Of a stretch of DNA of 8,041 nt, positions 1 through 5,500 are shown piece after piece. The notes beneath the pieces were generated by a model. That model ran no database searches, had not been told where the DNA came from, and saw only the letters and a program-made list of their open reading frames with translations. Each line of letters opens with the position of its first letter. Positions within the stretch are counted from its first letter, which is position 1. Origin of the DNA: CAYVTV01 sp964454295. Lineage in GTDB: Bacteria; Bacteroidota; Bacteroidia; Bacteroidales; GCA-2748055. The stretch is taken from NCBI GenBank assembly GCA_964454295.1, contig CAYVTV010000198.1:1-8041 (forward strand), written 5' to 3'. A program made the translations under genes and the position numbers.

Positions 1-82
1 TTTTTTGAGGCGGAAAAGGGAAAATTAATTTAAGGAACAGTAATTAAAAACACATAGGGGCTGTCTCATAAATCAAAATATA

Positions 83-190
83 TTTAACCACAAAAGACAC
101 AAAGGACAACATAAAAAAACACAAAGCATTGTAAATCAAGAATATCTCCTGTGTGTCCTTTGTGGGTACTTAGTGTCCTTCGTGGTTAAA
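83..190. repeat. Intergenic palindromic repeat, copy 1
   Basis: The left arm starts TTTAACCACAAAAGACACAA at 83. The right arm ends in GTGTCCTTCGTGGTTAAA at 173-190, which is largely its reverse complement. The arms are roughly 43 nt, imperfect in the middle, and built from words of the type CCTTTGTG. The same design recurs at 3663-3758 and 5385-5484, so this is a dispersed repeat family. As RNA it would fold into a long imperfect hairpin in the leader of the oxidoreductase gene that begins 79 nt downstream. It contains no ORF. Whether it is a REP/MITE-like element or a regulatory structure cannot be told from the window. Confidence 0.8.
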
Positions 191-268
191 AAGAACTCTT
201 CAAATAATAAACCCTTTCCTTTCCCGTTTTGAAATAATATTCATTCTAATCCCGCAAAACTCAAACTT

Positions 269-1423
269 ATGGAAAAAACCAACGCAAAAATCAAAGCCGG
301 TGTAATTGGTGTCGGTTTCATCGGTGCCGCTCATGTTGAAGCCCTCCGGAGATTAAATTTCGTTTCGGTGGAAGCTATTGCCGATGATGCATCGGTTGTA
401 AAAGAGAAAGCCCTGCAACTCGGAATAAACAAATATTACGGTGATTATAACCAGATGCTTACGGATCCTGACATTGACAGCATCCATATTTGCACACCAA
501 ACTACCTTCATTACAGCATCTCAAAAGAAGCCCTTCTCGCCGGAAAACATGTTATATGCGAAAAACCGCTCACAACCAGTCGTGCTGAAGCAGAAGAACT
601 GGTGGAACTGGCAGAAAAAAAGGGCCTGATTAATGCCACTAATTTTAACATCAGGTTTTACCCTCTGATGCATGAGCTTAAATTTTCAGTTGAAAATGGA
701 GAATACGGAAATATTTTCTCTGTTCATGGTTCATATTTGCAGGACTGGCTCTTCTACCCTACCGATTACAACTGGCGACTGGAGCCTGAATTATCGGGTG
801 AGTCCAGGGCTGTTGCCGATATCGGGTCGCATTGGATGGATCTGACTGAGTTTGTTACGGGACTCCAAATAACAGAAGTACTTGCTGATTTTGCCACATT
901 CCATCCGGTTAGAAAAAAACCGTTAAAACCCGTTGAAACATACTCCGGCAAATTGCTCACTCCCGAAGATTACAAAGATATCCCGATCCATACGGAAGAT
1001 TACGCCACCATATTGTTAAGGTTCAGTAACGGGGCTCATGGCGCTCTGACTGTTCACCAGGTGTTCGCGGGAAAGAAGAACAGGCTTACCCTGGAAGTTG
1101 CCGGATCAAAGAAATCCGCATCCTGGGTTTCAGAAAGGCCGAATGAACTCTGGACAGGAAGCAGGGATGAGGCAAACCAGCTAATGCAGAAAGACCCTTC
1201 CCTGATGAAACAGGAAAGCAGAGAGATCGTCTCTTTCCCGGGAGGACATAATGAAGGATTTCCCGATACTTTCAAACAGTTATTCAGTAAAATCTATGGT
1301 AAAATTGCGGGGAAGAAAGATAAAGAAGAGTATCCGACCTTCCGTGCCGGATTAAGGGAAATAATTTTGTGTGAGAAGATCATTGAGAGTAACCGAAAAT
1401 CAGCCTGGATAAAAGTCGGATAA
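269..1423 (+). CDS. Gfo/Idh/MocA-family NAD(P)-dependent oxidoreductase
   Basis: This is a predicted cytoplasmic dehydrogenase of 384 aa, a normal length for the family. The N-terminal Rossmann domain (about residues 8-125) shows the dinucleotide motif G-V-G-F-I-G at 14-19 and the family signature C-E-K-P at 97-100, whose Lys99 is the usual catalytic/cofactor-contact lysine. The C-terminal alpha/beta domain carries D-I-G-S-H-W-M-D at 184-191, in which His188 is the likely proton-transfer residue. Family members oxidise or reduce sugars, inositols, sugar acids or related polyols; the substrate is not readable here. The ATG at 269 is followed at once by a good Rossmann start and preceded by an A-rich stretch with no Shine-Dalgarno motif. 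The gene is convergent with the SMP-30 gene, so it is not in an operon with it. No signal peptide or Tat motif is visible, although some relatives are exported. Confidence 0.93.
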   Translation: MEKTNAKIKAGVIGVGFIGAAHVEALRRLNFVSVEAIADDASVVKEKALQLGINKYYGDYNQMLTDPDIDSIHICTPNYLHYSISKEALLAGKHVICEKPLTTSRAEAEELVELAEKKGLINATNFNIRFYPLMHELKFSVENGEYGNIFSVHGSYLQDWLFYPTDYNWRLEPELSGESRAVADIGSHWMDLTEFVTGLQITEVLADFATFHPVRKKPLKPVETYSGKLLTPEDYKDIPIHTEDYATILLRFSNGAHGALTVHQVFAGKKNRLTLEVAGSKKSASWVSERPNELWTGSRDEANQLMQKDPSLMKQESREIVSFPGGHNEGFPDTFKQLFSKIYGKIAGKKDKEEYPTFRAGLREIILCEKIIESNRKSAWIKVG

Positions 1424-1450
1424 CCTGTTTTACAGGAATTTATTTTTTCT
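1424..1450 (+). terminator. Weak intrinsic terminator after the oxidoreductase
   Basis: Directly after the stop codon, CCTGT-TTT-ACAGG (1424-1436) can form a 5-bp stem with a 3-nt loop. It is followed by a T-rich run, AATTTATTTTTTCTTCTT. The stem is short, but its position between convergent genes fits a terminator. Confidence 0.5.
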
Positions 1451-1470
1451 TCTTATTAGTTAAGGGCACC

Positions 1471-1496
1471 TCTAAAAATACCTGTCTTTTAAGGTA
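1471..1496 (-). terminator. Weak intrinsic terminator after the SMP-30 gene
   Basis: Read on the minus strand, TACCT-TAAAAGAC-AGGTA (1496-1479) forms a 5-bp stem with an 8-nt loop and is followed by TTTTTAGA. It lies 4 nt beyond the stop of the minus-strand lactonase gene and faces the plus-strand terminator candidate at 1424-1450. Confidence 0.45.
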
Positions 1497-1500
1497 AGGA

Positions 1501-2409
1501 TTATCTAACTCCCTTCACTTTCATCCTTACTCCATACACCGCATCCATTGCTGTAATGAATAGCAGTTTCCTGTCTGTTCCCCCGAAACATACATTCGCT
1601 GTCCAACGTGCCTCGATTGGAATATGTGCAATACGGGTCCCGTTCTTGTCAAATACAGTTACCCCGTCACCTGTAAGATATATATTGCCTTTATTATCAA
1701 TAGTCATCCCATCAGATCCCATCTCAGCAAAAAGCTTTCTGTTTACCAGATATCCATCCGGTTCAATATCATATACATAGGTCTTTTTCGCCCCGATATC
1801 TGCAACATATAATTTTTTACCGTCAGGTGTGCCTACGATACCATTAGGCTTCTGCAAATCAGTATCTACTCTCACAAGCAACAACCGGTCGGGTGAAAGA
1901 TAATACACATGCTGCCCGTCCTGCTGCATCTCAGGATCACGCTCCCAGTAATTCCTTTTATACAAGGGGTCAGTGAAATAAATACCTCCCCTGGGGTCTA
2001 TCCATAAATCATTAGGACCGTTAAGAAGTTTGCCTTTATAATTATCAATCAGTACTTTTTGCTTTCCCGTTATATCAATACTCCATAACTGGTTATGCAT
2101 ATCCGCACATGTAATGAGATTCCCCCTCCGGTCAAAATACATTCCATTGGATCGTCCGGCATCATCCATAAATACCCTAAATTCTCCGGTGACAGCATCC
2201 CAACGGATAATTTTGTTATTCGGCTGGTCCGTAAAATAAACATTTCCCGCATGGTCAACTGCCGGGCCTTCAGTAAATGAATACCCCCCTCCCAGTTTCA
2301 TTACTGCAGCACCACGGGCAATAATTGATTTCTTATCTTCAATCTGCCCAAAACTACCCGCATATGTAATGCAGATCATCATTAACCATAAAAATTTTCT
2401 CTTTGTCAT
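1501..2409 (-). CDS. Exported SMP-30/gluconolactonase/LRE-like protein
   Basis: A 302-aa six-bladed beta-propeller of the SMP-30/gluconolactonase family, whose characterised members hydrolyse sugar lactones using one divalent metal. An N-terminal signal peptide is clear: basic M-T-K-R-K, a hydrophobic stretch at about 6-18, and a likely cleavage near residue 21 (S-F-G before Q-I-E-D). The product is therefore expected in the periplasm or outside the cell. Likely metal ligands, by family pattern, are Glu47 in F-T-E-G-P, Asn133 in G-P-N-D, Asn189 in K-P-N-G and Asp233 in S-D-G-M. Blade repeats of the type G-N-V-Y-F-T-D recur at about 55-61, 96-103, 141-147, 198-204 and 241-246. Length is typical. 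The lactone substrate is unknown. It is transcribed alone, divergent from the repeat island upstream. The ATG at 2409 is chosen because the signal peptide starts exactly there. Confidence 0.92.
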   Translation of the reverse strand: MTKRKFLWLMMICITYAGSFGQIEDKKSIIARGAAVMKLGGGYSFTEGPAVDHAGNVYFTDQPNNKIIRWDAVTGEFRVFMDDAGRSNGMYFDRRGNLITCADMHNQLWSIDITGKQKVLIDNYKGKLLNGPNDLWIDPRGGIYFTDPLYKRNYWERDPEMQQDGQHVYYLSPDRLLLVRVDTDLQKPNGIVGTPDGKKLYVADIGAKKTYVYDIEPDGYLVNRKLFAEMGSDGMTIDNKGNIYLTGDGVTVFDKNGTRIAHIPIEARWTANVCFGGTDRKLLFITAMDAVYGVRMKVKGVR

Positions 2410-2465
2410 ATTGATATATTTTTTGTATTATTGATTCGTTAAAAATGTAAAGATAAGAAAAGTTT

Positions 2466-2486
2466 GAAGTCAGGAGTCAGGAGTCA
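2466..2486. repeat. Heptamer array, unit GGAGTCA, 3 copies
   Basis: GAAGTCA then GGAGTCA twice, contiguous and in the same 7-nt phase as the following GTTGGCA-type array. This suggests one array whose unit sequence changed. Confidence 0.85.
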
Positions 2487-2487
2487 G

Positions 2488-2756
2488 TTGGCAGTGGCAG
2501 TTGGCAGTTGGCAGTGGCAGTGGCAGTTGGCAGTGGCAGTGGCAGTTGGCAGTGGCAGTGGCAGTGGCAGTTGGCAGTGGCAGTTGGCAGTTGGCAGTGG
2601 CAGTGGCAGTGGCAGTTGGCAGTGGCAGTTGGCAGTGGCAGTGGCAGTGGCAGTGGCAGTTGGCAGTTGGCAGTGGCAGTTGGCAGTGGCAGTTGGCAGT
2701 GGCAGTTGGCAGTTGGCAGTGGCAGTGGCAGTGGCAGTTGGCAGTGGCAGTTGGCA
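2488..2756. repeat. Mixed 6/7-bp tandem array of TGGCAG and TTGGCAG
   Basis: A 269-bp tract made only of two units, the heptamer TTGGCAG (L) and the hexamer TGGCAG (S), with no substitutions. I count 42 units: 18 L (the last lacking its final G) and 24 S. In order they read LSLLSSLSSL SSSLSLLSSS LSLSSSSLLS LSLSLLSSSL SL. The ten-unit word LSLLSSSLSL occurs twice (from 2571 and from 2693). Counting flanking shared bases, 2559-2634 and 2681-2756 are identical over 76 bp, at an offset of 122. The array is stop-free in every frame because neither unit can form a stop, so open frames across it are not evidence of a gene. Confidence 0.97.
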
Positions 2757-2867
2757 TGAGGCGGTGGGGATATTGTATCTGAAACCTGGTTTGATTCAAA
2801 ATTACATTTTCAAGGAGTATTTTCAAAATAGCATCTTACTGTTATTATCACCCAAATCATTGACACT

Positions 2868-2979
2868 CTGCAACCTGGAACCTGCAACCTGGAATCTGGA
2901 ATCTTGAATCTGGAATCTTGAATCTGGAATCTGGAATCTGGAATCTTGAATCTGGAATCTGGAATCTTGAATCTGGAAT
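2868..2979. repeat. Heptamer array CTGGAAT/CTTGAAT, 16 units
   Basis: Sixteen contiguous heptamers. The first three are CTGCAAC, CTGGAAC and CTGCAAC. The other thirteen alternate irregularly between CTGGAAT and CTTGAAT in the order G G T G T G G G T G G T G, where G and T denote the third base. No unit has an indel, in contrast to the 6/7-mer array, where length is the only variation. Confidence 0.95.
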
Positions 2980-2986
2980 CACCAGC

Positions 2987-3018
2987 ACTCAACCACGTAA
3001 CCACTCAACCACTTAACC
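2987..3018. repeat. Octamer array, ACTCAACC-type, 4 units
   Basis: Four contiguous octamers: ACTCAACC, ACGTAACC, ACTCAACC and ACTTAACC. They vary only at the third and fourth bases. The array ends 7 nt before the ATG of the membrane-protein gene at 3026, so it occupies that gene's ribosome-binding region. Confidence 0.9.
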
Positions 3019-3025
3019 ACTCCCC

Positions 3026-3448
3026 ATGTCCCTGCAACCTTCTCTACTCATATTCCTCGACTGGTTTTTCACCATATTCCATACCCTCCTTATATTGTTC
3101 AATATTACCGGGTGGATATGGAAAAAAACAAGAAAAATCAATCTTATTACTTTACTTCTAACAGCAGGATCGTGGTTAATACTCGGACTATTCTATACCA
3201 TCGGATATTGTCCGCTGACCGACTGGCATTTTAACATCCTCCGTAAACTGGGAGAAACTGATCTGCCATCCTCATATACTCAGTACATTATTGACCGGAT
3301 ATCAGGAATAACGCTCACGGGAAGTCAGGCTGATATTATTACAGCAGGCGGACTCATGGTGGCGTTGATATTCTCAGTGTGCCTAAACATCAGGGACAGG
3401 AAGATTTCCGGAAAAATTAAATCAACAGAACACACACCCGCCATTTAA
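3026..3448 (+). CDS. Small membrane protein, DUF2784-like
   Basis: A 140-aa predicted inner-membrane protein. Hydrophobic helices lie at about residues 6-28, 39-60 and 103-121. Between the second and third is a conserved-looking loop, Y-C-P-L-T-D-W at 61-67, then L-R-K-L-G-E at 72-77 and Y-I-I-D-R at 87-91. From memory of the family, the C-P-L-T motif after a helix followed by an aromatic/acidic stretch resembles DUF2784; no function is established for it. The C-terminal tail is basic and probably cytoplasmic. The start at 3026 is the only reasonable one. The first seven residues (M-S-L-Q-P-S-L) look less conserved, and the upstream region is an octamer repeat array, so the repeat may have shaped both the leader and the N-terminus. 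The gene is flanked by long non-coding stretches and looks monocistronic. Confidence 0.75.
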   Translation: MSLQPSLLIFLDWFFTIFHTLLILFNITGWIWKKTRKINLITLLLTAGSWLILGLFYTIGYCPLTDWHFNILRKLGETDLPSSYTQYIIDRISGITLTGSQADIITAGGLMVALIFSVCLNIRDRKISGKIKSTEHTPAI

Positions 3449-3505
3449 ACCTGTTAAAATAGCAACAGAAATATCCTGGATATTTATAAAAACAACAAAC
3501 GAAAG

Positions 3506-3536
3506 TTTGCTATTTTTAAAATAACTTATAATTTAG
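3506..3536 (+). promoter_or_regulatory. Candidate Bacteroidota-type promoter
   Basis: TTTG at 3506-3509, a 19-nt spacer, then TAATTTAG at 3529-3536. The published Bacteroidetes consensus is TTTG near -33 and TAnnTTTG near -7, so there is one mismatch in the second box and the spacing fits. If used, the start would be about 430 nt before the ALDH codon, giving a long structured leader. This could be coincidence in AT-rich DNA. Confidence 0.3.
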
Positions 3537-3662
3537 CGGATTCTATCGACTACTTATTATTTACAATTATTGACATGACAGTTTTTTGTCGTGCTTTTAT
3601 TGTTCATTTTATTGACCTGAAGTAGTTCCATCATCAGATGACATATTAATGACTTTTTGGTG

Positions 3663-3758
3663 AATTCCTTTGTGAAATCCTTTGTGTCCTTTGTGGTTAA
3701 CAGGAATGCGTATTTTACCACAAAGGACACAAAGGATTTCACAAAGGGGGGGGGAATT
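3663..3758. repeat. Intergenic palindromic repeat, copy 2, with G9 run
   Basis: The left arm 3663-3700 contains three copies of TCCTTTGTG (3666, 3678, 3687) and ends in GTGGTTAA. The right arm, from TTACCACAAAGG at about 3715 to 3758, is its reverse complement almost base for base. The intervening loop is about 15 nt. The symmetry is broken where the left arm predicts GG: the right arm has nine G (3746-3754) before AATT resumes. This is the best-preserved of three copies in the window. Confidence 0.9.
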
Positions 3759-3770
3759 TATAATAAATAA

Positions 3771-3858
3771 TTTGCGTCTTTGCGTTTTTTAAAAATTTAA
3801 CGAACTATTGATTAACAGTTCATTAATAAAAAAAACGCTAAGGCGCGAAGGCGCAAAG
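3771..3858. repeat. Second palindromic repeat family (TTTGCG type)
   Basis: The left arm TTTGCGTCTTTGCGTTTTTT (3771-3790) pairs with the right arm 3828-3858 (A-run, then ACGCTAAGGCGCGAAGGCGCAAAG), with about 8 nt extra in the right arm. The loop is AT-rich (3791-3827). It has the same architecture as the CCTTTGTG family, a short C-T-T-T-G-word repeated within each arm, but a different word. It contains no gene. Confidence 0.7.
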
Positions 3859-3944
3859 TGTTGATTGTCAACAGAATGAATAATATTTAAACGGAATTAT
3901 AAGGCGCTCATTATCAACAGGTTGTAAAAACATAACGAACTATT
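3798..3944 (+). repeat. Duplicated 12-bp word TAACGAACTATT
   Basis: TAACGAACTATT occurs at 3798-3809 and again at 3933-3944, 135 bp apart. Similarity continues past it (GATTAA versus ATTAA, one base gap). The second copy lies 32 nt before the ALDH start. The first sits beside an inverted GAACT...AGTTC (3802-3821). These could be paired operator sites, or a by-product of local duplication; no regulator gene is in the window. Confidence 0.4.
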
Positions 3945-3976
3945 ATTAATAATACAAAAACTAAAATATATTATAT

Positions 3977-5368
3977 ATGAACAAATTCAAGGTAATAACC
4001 CCGGTTGACGGAAGTGTGTATGTGGAATGCATACAGCATGGACCTTCCGACATTGAAAAAACTCTTAATGCTGCAGTAAAGGCTCAAAAAGATTGGAAGA
4101 ACCTTTCTGTTAAAGAAAGAAAACCATTTATCGAAAGCTTTATTATAGCATTTGGAGACCTTAAGGACAGGATCAGTGAGGAATTAAGCTGGCAGATGGG
4201 ACGCCCCATAAGTCATTCACCTTTTGAAGTAAGAGGAACACTGGAGCGTTCCAATGGTATGCTGAATCTCGTTGAGAAATCACTTGCCGATATTGTGCCG
4301 GATCCGATATCCGGATTTAACAGGTATCTGAAGAGGGAACCTCTGGGAACGATCTTTGTCATTCCCGCCTGGAACTACCCATATCTTATTGCTGTTAACT
4401 CCATTGTACCATCTTTACTTGCCGGTAATGCAGTAGTTCTTCGTCACTCGGCACAAACACCCCTGGTTGCAGAACGTTTCGCAGATGCTTTCAAAAAGGC
4501 CGGATTACCCGAGGGACTTTTCAATGTACTGCATCTTAATCATAACGATACTGCCAATGTGATCAGGGACAGAAGGATAAACTTTGTTGCATTCACGGGA
4601 TCAGTTAGCGGCGGGCACCAGGTACAACAGGTCGCTGCCGAAAGTTTTGTTGGTGTGGGACTCGAATTGGGAGGAAAAGACCCTGCTTATGTCTGCGCTG
4701 ATGCCAACCTTGATTATGCCGTGGAAAACCTGGTTGACGGGGCTTTCTTTAATGCCGGTCAGTCATGTTGCGGCATAGAACGTATTTACGTAAATGAAGC
4801 CGTTTATGACAGATTTGTGGAAGGGTACGTCGAACTGACAAAAAAATACAAACTGGGAAATCCACTCGATAAAGAAACTAATCTGGGACCGGTTACAAAA
4901 AAGGGAGGTGCAGATACGGTGATCAATCAAATTAAAGCAGCAATAGCAGCCGGCGCCAAAGCACTGATTGATCCGGCATTATTTCCCCAGACAGCTCTGG
5001 GATACAACTACCTGGCCCCACAGGTTCTTGTGAATGTAGATCACTCAATGGCAGTTATGACCGAGGAAAGCTTCGGCCCTGTTGTGGGTATCATGAAAGT
5101 TAAAAGCGATGAGGAAGCAATTAAACTCATGAATGACAGTGACTACGGACTGACAGCTTCTATCTGGACTGAAGATGAAAAAAAGGCAGCCAGGATAGGT
5201 GACAAGGTTGAAACAGGCACATGGTTTATGAACCGCTGTGATTACCTTGATCCATACCTGGCATGGACAGGAGTGAAAGATACCGGACGGGGATGTACGC
5301 TATCGACGGTTGGATATGAACAACTGACAAGACCAAAATCGTATCATCTTAAAATAAAAATCAGTTAA
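3977..5368 (+). CDS. NAD(P)-dependent aldehyde dehydrogenase
   Basis: A full-length cytoplasmic ALDH-superfamily enzyme of 463 aa, oxidising an aldehyde to a carboxylate with NAD(P). All core motifs are present. W-N-Y-P at 132-135 holds the oxyanion Asn133. F-T-G-S at 206-209 is the cofactor loop. E-L-G-G-K at 230-234 holds general base Glu230. G-Q-S-C-C at 261-265 holds the nucleophile, Cys264 by the GQxC pattern. E-S-F-G-P at 364-368 holds the cofactor-contact Glu364. One detail is unusual: the position that is Lys in the common V-L-K-P-S motif is Arg156, followed by His157 (V-V-L-R-H-S), which may affect NAD versus NADP preference. The C-terminus has a distinctive N-R-C-D-Y-L-D-P segment at 419-426. 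The substrate is unassigned. The ATG at 3977 fits domain length; there is no Shine-Dalgarno. A hairpin repeat and the Fe-ADH gene follow on the same strand, suggesting shared function. Confidence 0.94.
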   Translation: MNKFKVITPVDGSVYVECIQHGPSDIEKTLNAAVKAQKDWKNLSVKERKPFIESFIIAFGDLKDRISEELSWQMGRPISHSPFEVRGTLERSNGMLNLVEKSLADIVPDPISGFNRYLKREPLGTIFVIPAWNYPYLIAVNSIVPSLLAGNAVVLRHSAQTPLVAERFADAFKKAGLPEGLFNVLHLNHNDTANVIRDRRINFVAFTGSVSGGHQVQQVAAESFVGVGLELGGKDPAYVCADANLDYAVENLVDGAFFNAGQSCCGIERIYVNEAVYDRFVEGYVELTKKYKLGNPLDKETNLGPVTKKGGADTVINQIKAAIAAGAKALIDPALFPQTALGYNYLAPQVLVNVDHSMAVMTEESFGPVVGIMKVKSDEEAIKLMNDSDYGLTASIWTEDEKKAARIGDKVETGTWFMNRCDYLDPYLAWTGVKDTGRGCTLSTVGYEQLTRPKSYHLKIKIS

Positions 5369-5384
5369 AATAATAACCAATAAA

Positions 5385-5484
5385 TTGAACCACAAAGGAC
5401 ACGAAGGTCAGCACAAAGGAACACGAAGTTAGTACTAATTACTTTGTGTCCCTTCGTGATAACCTTTGAGTCCTTCGTGGTTAA
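5385..5484. repeat. Intergenic palindromic repeat, copy 3
   Basis: Between the ALDH and Fe-ADH genes. The left arm begins TTGAACCACAAAGGACACGA (5385). The right arm ends GTCCTTCGTGGTTAA (5470-5484). The arms are about 47 nt, imperfect, with a loop of only a few nt, and are clearly related to the copies at 83 and 3663. It ends 16 nt before the Fe-ADH start codon. In a bicistronic transcript it would form a long hairpin at the junction, which could stabilise the upstream message, reduce read-through or affect translation initiation. Confidence 0.85.
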
Positions 5485-5500
5485 CCAAAACTCAAACACC

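Larger units (their letters stand above)
2410..3025. other. Non-coding repeat island between lactonase and membrane-protein genes
   Basis: This 616-bp interval has no believable gene. It holds about 56 nt of AT-rich sequence upstream of the lactonase start (2410-2465), where its promoter should lie. After that come tandem arrays at 2466-2486, 2488-2756, 2868-2979 and 2987-3018, with a 111-nt unique spacer at 2757-2867. The arrays have units of 7, 6/7, 7 and 8 nt. Long open frames across 2464-2907 on both strands arise only because the repeat words contain no stop codons. Confidence 0.85.
3449..3976. other. Long non-coding leader upstream of the ALDH gene
   Basis: This 528-bp AT-rich interval contains no supported gene. 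It holds a candidate promoter (3506-3536), a near-perfect palindrome of the CCTTTGTG family with a G9 run (3663-3758), a second palindrome of GCG-rich words (3771-3858), a small hairpin (3859-3873, TGTTGA-TTG-TCAACA), and a duplicated 12-bp word (3798 and 3933). A short palindrome AAATATC-CTG-GATATTT at 3469-3485 follows the membrane-protein gene but lacks a T-run, so I do not call it a terminator. Confidence 0.75.

Noticed and set aside
1..33. Possible C-terminal codons of an upstream gene (ten codons ending at TAA 31-33)
   Set aside because: Too short to support; another frame also ends nearby (TAA 26-28), and nothing identifies a coding frame.
2448..2455. Minus-strand TATCTTTA as the second promoter box of the lactonase gene
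   Set aside because: It resembles TAnnTTTG and lies about 40 nt upstream, but no TTTG box occurs at the right distance, so it is too weak to list.
2488..2756. G-quadruplex-forming element
   Set aside because: The strand has GG every 6-7 nt, which could at most give weak two-tetrad structures; there are no GGG runs to support a real call.
2464..2907. A 147-codon plus-strand open frame rich in Trp-Gln, Ala-Val and Gly-Ser, with counterparts in the other frames and a 118-codon minus-strand frame rich in Cys-His and Leu-Pro
   Set aside because: TGGCAG and TTGGCAG cannot form stop codons in any frame, and the heptamers shift frame, so every frame is open by chance. There is no start context or domain, and the frames have no non-repeat core.
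2488..2979. CRISPR array
   Set aside because: Units are 6-8 nt and contiguous, with no spacers and no cas genes.
2810..3004. Minus-strand open frame of repeated heptamer-derived residues (D-S-R-F-K-I-P pattern)
   Set aside because: It is a direct readout of the CTGGAAT/CTTGAAT array; 7-nt units give a seven-residue protein period in every open frame, with no independent support.
3557..3742. 61-codon minus-strand open frame over the palindrome
   Set aside because: Its residues (repeated T-K-D-T-K / K-E-F-T-K words) come from the CCTTTGTG repeat; it has no domain and no plausible initiation region.
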